Shown: positions 15,835 through 27,137, numbered from the stretch's first letter. The stretch: 39,064 nt of DNA from Cryobacterium sinapicolor (GCF_004403465.1 NZ_SOGQ01000080.1:448-39511); one strand, 5' to 3'. Made by a program: numbers and translations. Notes: generated by a model not told the origin, from the letters alone.

Positions 15835-16773
15835 CTAGTCCAGCAGGTCCTCGTAGAGCACGGTGGAGAGGTAGCGTTCGCCGAAGCTCGGCATGATCGC
15901 AACGATGGTCTTGCCGGCGTTCTCGGGGCGCTTGGCCTGTTCGATGGCGGCCCAGACGGCGGATCCGCCGGAAATGCCGGAGAGGATGCCCTCATCGGTG
16001 GCCAGCAGGCGCGCCGTGGACACGGAATCGGCGAGCGTGACGTCGGCGACCTCGTCGTAGACGTGCGTGTCGAGAACGGTCGGGATGAAGTTGGCGCCGA
16101 TGCCCTGGATCTTGTGCGGCCCGGGCTTGCCGCCGGTGAGGATGGGGGAGTCGATCGGCTCGACGCCGATGACGCGCACGGAGGGCTTGCGCTCCTTGAG
16201 CAGCTGACCGGTGCCCGTGATGGTGCCTCCGGTGCCGATCCCGGCGACGAGGATGTCGACGGCGCCCGCGGTGTCGTCCCAGATCTCGACGCCCGTGGTC
16301 GCGTAGTGGATGGCCGGGTTGGCCGGGTTGTCGAATTGACGGGCCAGGACCGCCCCGGGGGTGGCGGAAGCGATCTCCTCGGCCTTGGTGACCGCGCCGC
16401 GCATGCCCTCGGAGCCCGGCGTCAGCACGATCTGTGCCCCGTAGGCACGCAGCAGCTGGCGGCGTTCGCGGCTCATGGTCTCCGGCATCGCCAGGATGAC
16501 GGTGTACCCGCGGGCGGCTCCCACCATCGCGAGGGCGATCCCGGTGTTGCCGCTGGTTGCCTCGACGATGGTCCCGCCCGGGGCCAGCTCGCCGGAGGCC
16601 TCGGCCGCATCGACGATCGCGATCCCGATCCGGTCCTTGACACTGCCCGAGGGGTTGTAGAACTCCAGCTTGACCAGCACGGTTGCGTCGAGGCCTGCCG
16701 TGAGCCGATTGAGTCTGACCAGGGGTGTCCTGCCGACGGCAGCGGTGATGTCGGAGTAAATCTGAGCGGGCAT
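15835..16773 (-). CDS. cysK: Cysteine synthase A (O-acetylserine sulfhydrylase)
   Basis: PLP fold II enzyme that joins sulfide to O-acetylserine to make cysteine. The Schiff-base lysine is K46 in [23 protein letters not shown] binds the substrate carboxylate, [12 protein letters not shown] binds the PLP phosphate, and SGGSAVWAA is the typical C-terminal loop. The length of 312 residues is standard. ATG 16773 is preceded by GAAAGG at 9 nt; an in-frame GTG at 16800 has no site. A TAGGCT -10 lies on the minus strand at 16817-16812. With cysE next, this operon holds both steps from serine to cysteine. It is divergent from prmC. Confidence 0.97.
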   Translation of the reverse strand: MPAQIYSDITAAVGRTPLVRLNRLTAGLDATVLVKLEFYNPSGSVKDRIGIAIVDAAEASGELAPGGTIVEATSGNTGIALAMVGAARGYTVILAMPETMSRERRQLLRAYGAQIVLTPGSEGMRGAVTKAEEIASATPGAVLARQFDNPANPAIHYATTGVEIWDDTAGAVDILVAGIGTGGTITGTGQLLKERKPSVRVIGVEPIDSPILTGGKPGPHKIQGIGANFIPTVLDTHVYDEVADVTLADSVSTARLLATDEGILSGISGGSAVWAAIEQAKRPENAGKTIVAIMPSFGERYLSTVLYEDLLD

Positions 16774-16811
16774 CGGTGGTCGCCTTTCGATCGGGGTCAC
16801 GAACCTCGCCC

Positions 16812-16817
16812 AGCCTA
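16812..16817 (-). promoter_or_regulatory. Candidate -10 of the cysK-cysE operon
   Basis: TAGGCT on the minus strand would start transcripts near 16805, leaving a leader of about 32 nt that contains the GAAAGG ribosome site. No convincing -35 is visible. It shares an 86-bp gap with the prmC promoter. Confidence 0.4.
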
Positions 16818-16846
16818 CGGCTCCGGCATCGGGCGTGCGCGTGCGT

Positions 16847-16852
16847 TACATT
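16847..16852 (+). promoter_or_regulatory. -10 box for a leaderless prmC transcript
   Basis: TACATT ends 8 nt before GTG 16860, so the first base transcribed would be at or next to the start codon. No ribosome site exists before that GTG, which agrees with leaderless translation. Confidence 0.55.
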
Positions 16853-16859
16853 TCAATAC

Positions 16860-17780
16860 GTGACAACTCCACCCGGCAGCGATTCCATTCCCATCGGCCC
16901 CATTCCTGCCGACATTGCCGAATTGCGCGCCCGGGCCATCGACATCCTTTCCCGGGCCGGAATCGGCGACCCCGACGTCGACGCCGACCTCCTGATCGGC
17001 CATGTTCTGGGGCAGAGCCGCGGCCAGGTGCAGGCCGCCGCCATCCTGCGCACCGCCCTCGACGCCACGGATGCCGCGGTCGCCCTCGAACTCGTTCGTC
17101 GCCGCTTCCTGCGCGAGCCGTTGCAGCACATCACCGGGCGGGCACCATTCCGCGGTCTCGAACTCTTCGTCGGACCGGGTGTGTTCGTTCCCCGCCCCGA
17201 GACGGAGCAGGTGGCGCAGTTCGCCATCGACGCGCTCCGTGCACTTCCCGACGCGGAGCCGATCGGCGTGGACCTCGGCACCGGAAGCGGCGCCATCGCC
17301 CTCGCCCTGGCGGTCGAGGTGCCGAACGCGCGTATTTGGGCGGTCGAGAATTCGCCCGAGGCGTTCCCCTGGACCTCCCGCAACTTCGAGCATGTTGCCG
17401 CGGACAATGCCACCCTGGTGTTCGACGACCTCACCGACGCGTTGAGCGAACTCGACGGCACCGTGGCCGTGGTGATCTCCAACCCGCCCTACATCCCGGC
17501 GGATGCGATCCCGCGCGACCCTGAGGTTCGCCTCTTCGATCCGGCCCGTGCCCTGTTCGGAGGCCCCGACGGGCTGGACGTGGTGCGGCACGTCTCCCGC
17601 ACGGCCCTGCGTCTCCTGCGTCCCGGCGGCCAGATCGTGATCGAGCACGGTGAACTCCAAGGCGCCGAGATCAGGGCTCTCCTGACCGCGGACGGCTGGC
17701 GCGCCCCGGCCACCCACCGCGACTACACCACCCGCGACCGCGCCACCACGGCCGTCGCCCCCGGGCCCTCCGATCGGTGA
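16860..17780 (+). CDS. prmC: Release factor glutamine methyltransferase
   Basis: SAM-dependent N5-glutamine methyltransferase that modifies the GGQ glutamine of release factors, including the PrfA encoded upstream. The 306-residue protein has an N-terminal helical domain (about 10-95) with REPLQHITGRAPFRG. The SAM-binding motif I follows as GVDLGTGSGAIALALA (residues about 138-153). The catalytic NPPY lies at 208-211 in ISNPPYIPADAIP. GTG 16860 is chosen because it sits 8 nt after a TACATT -10 box, implying a leaderless mRNA; the frame is open to 16776 but that overlaps the divergent cysK promoter. In the usual actinobacterial order this gene directly follows prfA; here pdxH and a cys operon intervene. 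Confidence 0.95.
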   Translation: MTTPPGSDSIPIGPIPADIAELRARAIDILSRAGIGDPDVDADLLIGHVLGQSRGQVQAAAILRTALDATDAAVALELVRRRFLREPLQHITGRAPFRGLELFVGPGVFVPRPETEQVAQFAIDALRALPDAEPIGVDLGTGSGAIALALAVEVPNARIWAVENSPEAFPWTSRNFEHVAADNATLVFDDLTDALSELDGTVAVVISNPPYIPADAIPRDPEVRLFDPARALFGGPDGLDVVRHVSRTALRLLRPGGQIVIEHGELQGAEIRALLTADGWRAPATHRDYTTRDRATTAVAPGPSDR

Positions 17781-17806
17781 GGACGGCTCCCTCAGGGTGG
17801 CTGCAT

Positions 17807-17812
17807 TAGAAT
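17807..17812 (+). promoter_or_regulatory. -10 box for a leaderless sua5 transcript
   Basis: TAGAAT ends 9 nt before ATG 17821 and there is no ribosome site between them, so the mRNA would start at the ATG or within two or three bases of it. No -35 is evident. Confidence 0.5.
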
Positions 17813-17820
17813 CAGGCACA

Positions 17821-18612
17821 ATGACTCGCATCTATGACTGCTCGGTTGACACGGAATACGCGGCCGGCATGAGGCTCGCGCGCTCGGCCATCGGCCGCGG
17901 CGCGCTCGTTGTCATCCCCACCGACACGGTCTACGGCATCGCCGCGGACGCCTTCGACCCGGACGCCGTGCAGCGCCTCCTCGACGCCAAGGGCCGCGAC
18001 CGCTCCTCGCCGCCACCCGTGCTGATTCCCGGTATCCCCACCCTCGACGCCCTGGCCCAGAACATCCCGCAACCGGTGCGCGAGCTCGTTGCCGCGTTCT
18101 GGCCCGGCGGCCTCACGGTCGTGCTGAACGCCCAGCCGTCACTGGCCTGGGACCTGGGCGAGACCCGAGGCACGGTGGCCCTGCGGATGCCCGCCAACCC
18201 GGTTGCCCTCGACCTCCTTTCCGAGACGGGGCCCCTGGCCGTGTCATCCGCCAATACGAGTGGTCGACCCTCCGCCATCGACGCGGAAGGCGCCGAGGAG
18301 ATGCTCGGCGGCAGCGTGGCTGTCTACCTCGACGGTGGGACGGCCGGACTCGGCTACGAACCCATCGGCGACCGGCCGGGGGACACCTCGTCGACCATCG
18401 TGGATGCGACCGGCTTCGAGTTCAACGGCGGCAAGGTCGTCATCGTACGGAACGGCGTGATTTCACGCGAGGCCATCGGGGCCGTCATCGGCGAGGCTCT
18501 CGCGCCGATCGGGTTCCGCCTGCCTGTGTCCAAGACCGCCGCCGAGACATCCGCCGGGCCTGCCGTCGAGGCGACCTCCGGACCGGACGATCCCGCGGCG
18601 GACGTAGGGTAG
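17821..18612 (+). CDS. tsaC: L-threonylcarbamoyladenylate synthase (Sua5/YrdC/YwlC)
   Basis: Uses threonine, bicarbonate and ATP to make threonylcarbamoyl-AMP, the first step of the t6A modification at position 37 of tRNAs that read ANN codons. The YrdC fold motifs are present: ALVVIPTDTVYGIAADAF, then KGRDRSSPPPVLIPG (the usual KxRP region, here altered to KGRDR), and LAVSSANTSGRPS for nucleotide binding. At 263 residues it is longer than YrdC alone; the acidic, Ala/Pro-rich tail after about 235 is not a clear Sua5 domain. ATG 17821 fits a leaderless transcript. It is followed after 2 nt by the wecA-like gene, as in mycobacteria. The symbol tsaC is a family label; sua5 or ywlC are equally used. 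Confidence 0.92.
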   Translation: MTRIYDCSVDTEYAAGMRLARSAIGRGALVVIPTDTVYGIAADAFDPDAVQRLLDAKGRDRSSPPPVLIPGIPTLDALAQNIPQPVRELVAAFWPGGLTVVLNAQPSLAWDLGETRGTVALRMPANPVALDLLSETGPLAVSSANTSGRPSAIDAEGAEEMLGGSVAVYLDGGTAGLGYEPIGDRPGDTSSTIVDATGFEFNGGKVVIVRNGVISREAIGAVIGEALAPIGFRLPVSKTAAETSAGPAVEATSGPDDPAADVG

Positions 18613-18614
18613 CC

Positions 18615-19838
18615 ATGACCGTCTTCATCCTGCTCAGCCTGGTCTCTGCCCTGGTTACCTTTGGGTTCTCCGTGCTCGTCCTCAAGATCAGCCACCGCTA
18701 CCGGCTCTACCCGAAGATCCGCGAACGCGACGTGCATACGCTTCCGACTCCCCGCCTCGGCGGGATCGCGATCTTCGTCGGCATCGTCGCCGCCTTCGGA
18801 GTGGCCTACCTGGTCGCGGCCCGCTTCGCGCCACTGCGACTCATCTTCAGCGATCCCCAGCAGATCCTCGCCATCCTGGGCGCAGCCCTGCTGATCGTGC
18901 TGCTGGGGGTGGCCGACGACCTCTGGGACCTCGACTGGATGACCAAACTGGCCGGGCAGTTCATCGCGGCCGGCCTCATCGCCTGGCAGGGCGTGCAGGT
19001 GTTGTCGCTGCCGATCGGCGGGCTGACCGTCGGGTCCTCCTGGATGTCGATCATGATCACCGTGGTCGTGATCGTGATCGTGATGAATATGATCAACTTC
19101 ATCGACGGGCTCGACGGGCTCGTCGCCGGCGTGGCGCTGATCGCGAACGGCGTGTTCTTCCTCTACAGCTACCTGCTGGCCCGGGACACCTCGCCGAGCA
19201 ACTACTTCAACCTCGCCTCGCTGATCGCGGCCATCCTGGTGGGTGCCTGCGTCGGCTTCCTGCCGCTCAACTGGCGGCCGGCGAAACTGTTCATGGGGGA
19301 TGCCGGCGCGCTCCTGGTCGGTCTGCTGATGGCCACGTCCGCCATCGCGATCACGGGCCAGGTCGACCCCACCTCCGTCAACCGGTCGCAGCTCTTCCCG
19401 GCGTTCATCCCGATCATCCTGCCCGTCGCGATCCTGATCATTCCGCTCCTGGACTTCGGTCTGGCGGTGTTCCGGCGCGTCCGGGCCGGCAAATCCCCCT
19501 TCAGTGCCGACCGCAAGCACCTGCACCACCGGCTCCTTGACATGGGACATTCGCACCTGCACGCGGTGCTGATCTTCTACGGCTGGACCGCGGCGGCATC
19601 CATCGGATGCCTGCTCTACTTCCTGCTTCCCGTGCATTTCGGGCTGCCCGCGTGGTATGCCACAATCTTCCTGTTCGTCGCGCTGTTGGTCTGCACCCTC
19701 GTGACTCTGGCGCCGTTGAGTCGGCGCAAGGCCGTCGAGTCAGCCAGCCAGCTCGCCCGAACGAACGAACACCGAGAAGAAATCGCCCGGCTCGACCGCC
19801 TCGATGAGGCGTCGGCGACGGCGGAGGAGAAGGTATGA
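18615..19838 (+). CDS. wecA: Polyprenyl-phosphate N-acetylhexosamine-1-phosphate transferase (WecA/MraY superfamily)
   Basis: Integral membrane enzyme that moves a sugar-1-phosphate from a UDP-sugar to decaprenyl phosphate on the inner leaflet, starting a cell-wall glycan such as the linker or a teichoic-type polymer. The 407 residues have about eleven hydrophobic segments. Signature loops are present: RLGGIAIF, VADDLWDLDW with the metal-binding Asp pair, NMINFIDGLDGLVAG, NWRPAKLFMGDAGALLVG and the HLHHRLLDMG histidine loop. The C-terminal charged tail is cytoplasmic. Gene order (sua5-wecA-atpI-like-atpB) matches M. tuberculosis, where this gene is rfe/wecA. The exact sugar cannot be told. 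The next ATG overlaps its TGA by 4 nt. Confidence 0.9.
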   Translation: MTVFILLSLVSALVTFGFSVLVLKISHRYRLYPKIRERDVHTLPTPRLGGIAIFVGIVAAFGVAYLVAARFAPLRLIFSDPQQILAILGAALLIVLLGVADDLWDLDWMTKLAGQFIAAGLIAWQGVQVLSLPIGGLTVGSSWMSIMITVVVIVIVMNMINFIDGLDGLVAGVALIANGVFFLYSYLLARDTSPSNYFNLASLIAAILVGACVGFLPLNWRPAKLFMGDAGALLVGLLMATSAIAITGQVDPTSVNRSQLFPAFIPIILPVAILIIPLLDFGLAVFRRVRAGKSPFSADRKHLHHRLLDMGHSHLHAVLIFYGWTAAASIGCLLYFLLPVHFGLPAWYATIFLFVALLVCTLVTLAPLSRRKAVESASQLARTNEHREEIARLDRLDEASATAEEKV

Positions 19839-20308
19839 CCAGCGCACCACCCCGTTCATCTCAGCCCACATCGGTCCCGGTCCTGCGCCGCATCCTCGTC
19901 TACGGATCGTTCCTCGCCGGCGGGATCGCCCTCCTAGGCGCCGTCATCGGTGGCTTCGTCGCCGGAAGTTCGGGCGTTGTGAGCGCCCTGATCGGCACAC
20001 TGATGGCCGTGGTCTTCATGGGCATCACCGCGGGCAGCATTCTGCTCGCGAACCGCTTCGCCGGCACCGCGGCGGCCATCGGCGCCTTCTTCGGCATCGT
20101 CATGGGCGGCTGGTTGGTCAAATTCGTGGTCTTCCTGCTGCTGATGGTCCTGCTCAAAGACCAGCCGTGGATCCAGCCGGTGGTGCTGTTCCTCAGCATC
20201 ATCGCCGGGGTCGTGGGCTCACTCCTGGTCGACGTTTTCGTGCTGATGAAAAGCAGAATGCCCTACGTCAGCGACATCACGCTCCCCGCTCCATCCGACC
20301 AGGGATGA
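19835..20308 (+). CDS. AtpI-like membrane protein (ATP synthase operon protein 1)
   Basis: A 157-residue protein with four transmembrane segments (about 20-43, 47-70, 80-105 and 117-138) and a hydrophilic N-terminus. Its position just before atpB and its four-helix layout match the AtpI-like proteins of actinobacteria (Rv1303 type), which are thought to help c-ring assembly or ion supply. No catalytic motif is expected or seen. The start overlaps the wecA stop (ATGA), so it is translationally linked to wecA. A promoter lies between it and atpB, so it may be expressed apart from the ATP synthase genes. The family assignment rests mainly on topology and context. Confidence 0.75.
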   Translation: MTSAPPRSSQPTSVPVLRRILVYGSFLAGGIALLGAVIGGFVAGSSGVVSALIGTLMAVVFMGITAGSILLANRFAGTAAAIGAFFGIVMGGWLVKFVVFLLLMVLLKDQPWIQPVVLFLSIIAGVVGSLLVDVFVLMKSRMPYVSDITLPAPSDQG

Positions 20309-20456
20309 CGCCGCGCCTCGATTCGGTGCCGAGTCCAATCTTTGCTATGGTTAGCCACGGTTCGCCCCGGTCTTTCTGTGCCATGTCGCACAGCTGCCCG
20401 GCCCATCATTCGTCATCGCGAGAGCAGAGCTTCCCGCCCCGAAACAGGAGAAAGCG
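20309..20456 (+). promoter_or_regulatory. ATP synthase operon promoter and leader
   Basis: TGCTATGGT at 20343-20351 is an extended -10 (hexamer TATGGT 20346-20351), with TTCGGT at 20322-20327 as a possible -35 at 18 bp. A small hairpin CTGTGC/GCACAG lies at 20376-20393. The leader of about 100 nt ends in CAGGAG at 20445-20450, which is spaced for a CTG at 20457. Nothing else is evident. Confidence 0.55.
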
Positions 20457-21269
20457 CTGCTAGAAACCGCCGTAAACCTGATGATTCCGTTTGCCACCGA
20501 TGAGGGTGGCTTCAACGGTCCGACGATTGGCGAATTCTTCCCGGAGGCGATTTTCTTCGCCGGGACACCATTCGAAATCAACCGGATCATGCTCGTCCGA
20601 TTCCTGGCCGTGGCCGTGCTGCTGCTGGTCTTCTGGCTGGGCACCCGCCGCATGAAGGTCATCCCGACCCGAATGCAGAGCATCGTCGAGATGGGCCTGG
20701 ACTTCGCCCGGGTCAACATCGCCGAAGACATCCTCGGCAAGAAAGACGGCAAGCGCTTCCTGCCGTTGATCACGACCATCTTCTTCATGGTGCTGTTCCT
20801 GAACATCACCGGTCCGATCCCCTTCCTGAACATCGCCGGCACCTCCGTGATCGGGGTTCCGCTGGTTCTGGCTCTCGTGGCCTACGGCGCATTCATCTAC
20901 GCCGGCGTCAAGAAGAGCCCGGGCAACTTCTTCCGCAACGCGCTGTTCCCTCCCGGGGTCCCGCCGTTCCTTTACATCATCGTGACGCCGATCGAATTCA
21001 TTTCGACGTTCGTTATTCGGCCGATCACGTTGACGCTCCGGTTGCTGATGAACATGATCGTCGGCCACCTGCTCCTGGTGCTGTTCTTCAGCGCCACGCA
21101 ATTCTTCTTCTTCACGGCAGACGGCGGATTCAAGCTGTTCGGTGTGGGCACCCTGGTCTTCGGCTTCGCTTTCACGCTGTTCGAAGTCCTGATCGCCCTG
21201 CTGCAGGCCTATATTTTCGCTCTGCTCACCGCTGTCTACATCCAGCTCGCGCTGGCTGAGGAACACTAA
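20457..21269 (+). CDS. atpB: ATP synthase subunit a
   Basis: Membrane subunit that forms the proton half-channels against the c-ring. The protein has several transmembrane helices, the conserved arginine in ITLTLRLLMNMIVGH, and the following helix FGFAFTLFEVLIALLQAYIFALL with the usual Gln and acidic residues. The ribosome site CAGGAG (20445-20450) is 6 nt before CTG 20457, which would add LLETAVNL to the front, a hydrophobic lead-in seen in related a subunits. The first ATG (20481) has no site and sits 30 nt from CAGGAG. I therefore prefer CTG 20457, giving 270 residues; starting at ATG gives 262. It is the first structural gene of the atpBEFHAGDC operon. Confidence 0.93.
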   Translation: MLETAVNLMIPFATDEGGFNGPTIGEFFPEAIFFAGTPFEINRIMLVRFLAVAVLLLVFWLGTRRMKVIPTRMQSIVEMGLDFARVNIAEDILGKKDGKRFLPLITTIFFMVLFLNITGPIPFLNIAGTSVIGVPLVLALVAYGAFIYAGVKKSPGNFFRNALFPPGVPPFLYIIVTPIEFISTFVIRPITLTLRLLMNMIVGHLLLVLFFSATQFFFFTADGGFKLFGVGTLVFGFAFTLFEVLIALLQAYIFALLTAVYIQLALAEEH

Positions 21270-21551
<282 letters not shown>

Positions 21552-21580
21552 TCCTCTTTTCTCTCTAGTCAGGAGGCACA

Positions 21581-22132
21581 ATGTTTAACGCAGTGATTGC
21601 AGCTGCTGCAGAGGGGGAGTCGGCGAACCCGCTCCTCCCCGCGGTCTATGACATTGTCTGGTCCTTGGTCATTTTCGTCGTCATTCTGTTCTTCTTCTGG
21701 AAGTACGTGCTGCCGAAAATGCAGAAGCTGCTCGACGACCGCGCCGAGGCCATCGAAGGCAACATCGCCAAGGCCGACGACGCTCAGCGCAAGGCCGAAG
21801 CTGCTCTCGAGCAGTACACGGCCCAGCTCGCCGACGCTCGTGCCGAAGCCGGCCAGATCCGTGAGCAGGCTCGCGCCGACGGACACAAGATCATCGCCGA
21901 GCACAAGGATCAGGCTCTGGCCGAGGCCGCTCGCGTCACCTCGAACGCCAAGGCCCAGATTGAAGCAGAGCGCCAGGCGGCAGTCGTCTCGCTCCGCTCC
22001 GAAGTGGGAACCCTGGCCATCGACCTCGCATCCGGCGTGATCGGCGAAAGCCTGACCGACGACGCGAAGTCCAGTGCCATTGTCGACCGTTTCCTGGCTG
22101 ATCTTGAGGCCTCGGAGAAAGCAGCTAAGTAA
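21581..22132 (+). CDS. atpF: ATP synthase subunit b
   Basis: Peripheral stalk subunit that links Fo to F1 through subunit delta. The 183-residue protein has one N-terminal transmembrane helix (about 24-44, VWSLVIFVVILFFFWKYVL) followed by a long charged coiled coil rich in Ala, Glu, Lys and Arg. The signature KYVLPKMQKLLDDR follows the membrane helix, as is usual. The ribosome site AGGAGG is nearly perfect and 4-5 nt before ATG. It overlaps atpH by one base. Unlike mycobacteria, which fuse a second b-like domain to delta, b and delta here are ordinary separate proteins. Confidence 0.96.
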   Translation: MFNAVIAAAAEGESANPLLPAVYDIVWSLVIFVVILFFFWKYVLPKMQKLLDDRAEAIEGNIAKADDAQRKAEAALEQYTAQLADARAEAGQIREQARADGHKIIAEHKDQALAEAARVTSNAKAQIEAERQAAVVSLRSEVGTLAIDLASGVIGESLTDDAKSSAIVDRFLADLEASEKAAK

Positions 22133-22929
22133 TGGGAAGCGCCACCAGAGAAGCTCTGGCCACGTCGCGGGCGGCACTGGCTGCCAACGCAAGCACGGCC
22201 GATCTGGCGACGGGTGAAAGCCTGTTGAACGCCGGCCGGGTCATCGGTGAGTCGTCTCAGCTGCTGTCGGCTCTCGCCGACCCGGCAGCGGATGATGCTG
22301 CGAAGGCCGCACTGGTTCGTGCGGTCTTCGCGTCGGGGCTGACCCCGGCCGCGCTCGAGCTGATCCAGAAGGTCTCCGCGACGCGCTGGTCCAGCCACGA
22401 CGACCTGCTCGCCGGGATCGAAGACCTGGGTCTGCGGTCCATTGCGGCTTCGGCTCCGGCCGCCGGTCAGGTCGAAAGCGAGTTGTTCGCCTTCGGCACA
22501 GCCGTATCGTCCAATTCCGAGCTCGAGCTGGCCCTGGCCAGCAAACTGGGCAAGGCGAGCGCCAAAGTCGGCCTCGTCGACTCGTTGCTGGCCGGCAAGG
22601 TCAGCGACCAGACCTTGGCAATCGTCCGGCACCTCGTGCAGCAGCCTCGCGGTCGCCGCATCGGTGAATTGCTGCGCTACGCGGCATCCACCGTCGCCGA
22701 CCAGTCGGGCACGTCAATCGCAACGATCACGTCGGCGGCCGCTCTTGCTCCGGAACAGGTTGAGCGCCTGCGCGCCAGCCTGTCGGTGCGCTACGCGCGT
22801 CAGCTCACGATCAACCAGGTTGTCGACCCCGCTCTCGTCGGGGGCGTCCACGTTCAAATCGGTGACGTCGTCATCGATGGCAGCATTGCCACCCGCCTTA
22901 AAGATCTGAGACTCCAGCTCGCTGGCTGA
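22132..22929 (+). CDS. atpH: ATP synthase subunit delta
   Basis: F1 subunit that caps the alpha3beta3 ring and holds the b stalk. At 265 residues it is longer than the approximately 180 of E. coli, as is common in actinobacteria. The C-terminal segment [44 protein letters not shown] is the conserved delta motif. The N-terminal helical bundle begins [19 protein letters not shown] overlaps the atpF stop by one base, so the two are made together. An 83-nt gap with a small perfect hairpin separates it from atpA. Confidence 0.95.
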   Translation: MGSATREALATSRAALAANASTADLATGESLLNAGRVIGESSQLLSALADPAADDAAKAALVRAVFASGLTPAALELIQKVSATRWSSHDDLLAGIEDLGLRSIAASAPAAGQVESELFAFGTAVSSNSELELALASKLGKASAKVGLVDSLLAGKVSDQTLAIVRHLVQQPRGRRIGELLRYAASTVADQSGTSIATITSAAALAPEQVERLRASLSVRYARQLTINQVVDPALVGGVHVQIGDVVIDGSIATRLKDLRLQLAG

Positions 22930-22985
22930 CCGCTTCAGTCAGTACCACACACCTCGGGACGGCAGCGTCTCGTGCACGACAGAAC

Positions 22986-23002
22986 CTGTACACCCAGTAC
23001 AG
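22986..23002 (+). other. Perfect hairpin in front of the atpA ribosome site
   Basis: CTGTAC (22986-22991) and GTACAG (22997-23002) flank the 5-nt loop ACCCA, and AAAAGGGA, the atpA ribosome site, follows at once. The position suits a translational or RNA-stability element, but a 6-bp palindrome of this kind can occur by chance. Confidence 0.45.
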
Positions 23003-23012
23003 AAAAGGGAAG

Positions 23013-24653
23013 ATGATGGCAGAACTAACGATCAGCCCCGATGAGATCCGCGACGCTCTCCAGGACTTCGTGAAGTCCTACGAGCCGAACAAGACCGCGA
23101 CGACCGAGGTTGGCTACGTCACCACGGCCGGCGACGGCATCGCGCACGTCGAGGGCCTTCCCAGCGTGATGGCCAACGAGCTCATCAAGTTCGCTGACGG
23201 CACCCTCGGACTCGCCCAGAACCTGGACGAAGACGAGATCGGCGTCGTCGTCCTCGGCGAGTTCGCCGGAATCGTCGAGGGCATGGAGGTGCACCGCACC
23301 GGTGAGGTACTCTCCGTACCCGTCGGAGACGGCTACCTCGGCCGTGTCGTCGACCCGCTGGGCGCGCCCATCGACGGTCTCGGTGAGATCAAGAGCGAAG
23401 GCCGCCGCGCACTGGAGCTTCAGGCTCCCGGCGTGATGGACCGCAAGTCGGTCCACGAGCCCATGCAAACCGGAATCAAGGCCATCGACGCCATGATTCC
23501 GATCGGCCGTGGTCAGCGTCAGTTGATCATCGGTGACCGCCAGACCGGCAAGACCGCGATCGCGATCGACACGATCATCAATCAGAAGGCCAACTGGGCT
23601 TCGGGAGACGTCAACAAGCAGGTTCGCTGCATCTACGTCGCCATCGGCCAGAAGGGCTCCACGATCGCCGCCGTCAAGGGCGCGCTCGAGGATGCCGGAG
23701 TCATGGAGTACACGACCATCGTCGCGTCCCCGGCCTCCGACCCGGCCGGGTTCAAGTACCTCGCGCCGTACACCGGTTCGGCCATCGGCCAGCACTGGAT
23801 GTACGCCGGCAAGCACGTTCTCGTCATCTTCGACGACCTGTCCAAGCAGGCCGAGGCATATCGCGCCGTGTCCCTCCTGCTGCGCCGTCCGCCGGGACGC
23901 GAAGCGTACCCCGGTGACGTGTTCTACCTGCACTCCCGTCTGCTCGAGCGTTGTGCCAAGCTGTCCGACGCCCTCGGCTCCGGATCGATGACCGGCCTGC
24001 CGATCATCGAGACCAAGGCGAACGACGTCTCCGCGTACATTCCGACCAACGTGATCTCGATCACCGACGGCCAGATCTTCCTGCAGTCCGACCTCTTCAA
24101 CGCCAACCAGCGTCCCGCGGTCGACGTGGGAATCTCGGTCTCCCGAGTCGGCGGTGACGCCCAGGTCAAATCGATCAAGAAGGTTTCCGGAACCCTGAAG
24201 CTCGAACTGGCCCAGTACCGGTCCCTCGAGGCCTTCGCGATGTTCGCCTCCGACCTCGACGCGACGAGCCGTCGCCAGCTCGGCCGTGGCGCCCGCCTGA
24301 CCGAACTGCTCAAGCAGCCGCAGTACTCGCCGTACCCGGTCGAAGACCAGGTCGTTTCGATCTGGGCCGGCACGAACGGCAAGTTCGATGAGGTGCCCGT
24401 GGCCGACGTCCTGCGCTTCGAGCGCGGATTGCTCGACCACCTCGGCCGCACCACGAGCGTTCTCACGACGCTGCGCGACACCAATGTTCTCGACGACGCG
24501 ACCATCGCGACGCTCGAGATCGAGGTCGACAAGTTCAAGCAGGGGTTCCAGACGGGTGAGGGCAAGCCGCTCGCCTCGGTGGGCAAGGAAGTCTTCGAGG
24601 CGATCGCCGCCGACGAGGTCAACCAGGAGAAGATCGTCAAGCACCGCCGCTAA
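23013..24653 (+). CDS. atpA: ATP synthase subunit alpha
   Basis: Non-catalytic nucleotide-binding subunit of F1. The 546-residue protein has the N-terminal beta-barrel with [21 protein letters not shown], Walker A GDRQTGKT at 174-181, and the family signature [24 protein letters not shown]. The arginine finger lies in the [13 protein letters not shown] segment, which reaches into the catalytic site of beta. The start may be ATG 23013 or ATG 23016; both follow AAGGGA. A perfect 19-bp stem lies 7 nt beyond its stop. The length is slightly above E. coli (513) because of a charged C-terminal tail. Confidence 0.98.
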   Translation: MMAELTISPDEIRDALQDFVKSYEPNKTATTEVGYVTTAGDGIAHVEGLPSVMANELIKFADGTLGLAQNLDEDEIGVVVLGEFAGIVEGMEVHRTGEVLSVPVGDGYLGRVVDPLGAPIDGLGEIKSEGRRALELQAPGVMDRKSVHEPMQTGIKAIDAMIPIGRGQRQLIIGDRQTGKTAIAIDTIINQKANWASGDVNKQVRCIYVAIGQKGSTIAAVKGALEDAGVMEYTTIVASPASDPAGFKYLAPYTGSAIGQHWMYAGKHVLVIFDDLSKQAEAYRAVSLLLRRPPGREAYPGDVFYLHSRLLERCAKLSDALGSGSMTGLPIIETKANDVSAYIPTNVISITDGQIFLQSDLFNANQRPAVDVGISVSRVGGDAQVKSIKKVSGTLKLELAQYRSLEAFAMFASDLDATSRRQLGRGARLTELLKQPQYSPYPVEDQVVSIWAGTNGKFDEVPVADVLRFERGLLDHLGRTTSVLTTLRDTNVLDDATIATLEIEVDKFKQGFQTGEGKPLASVGKEVFEAIAADEVNQEKIVKHRR

Positions 24654-24659
24654 GTGGCG

Positions 24660-24699
24660 CGGCCGCGTCCCCGACTCGCCCGAGTCGGGGACGCGGCCG
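24660..24699 (+). terminator. Perfect 19-bp stem between atpA and atpG
   Basis: CGGCCGCGTCCCCGACTCG (24660-24678) pairs perfectly with 24681-24699 across 2 bases (CC), in practice a slightly wider loop. No T-tract follows (GAATCACTCG). As the only strong structure inside the ATP synthase operon, it could be a partial or U-less terminator, or a barrier protecting upstream RNA, which would lower atpG relative to atpA. I call it a terminator-like element with reserve. Confidence 0.6.
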
Positions 24700-24754
24700 G
24701 AATCACTCGATCACCCGCACCAATTCAGCACTGACAAGGAAGCACAGGAGACAC

Positions 24755-27135
<2,381 letters not shown>

Positions 27136-27137
27136 TC

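Noticed and set aside
15109..16863. Long plus-strand open frame opposite the oxygenase, cysE and cysK
   Set aside because: The minus-strand frames encode complete enzymes with all active-site motifs. The plus-strand frame has Asp/Gly/Val-rich antisense composition.
18613..19838. Possible mraY instead of wecA
   Set aside because: Context (sua5-wecA-atpI-like-atpB) and the HLHH loop fit the WecA branch, and no division/cell-wall cluster is nearby.
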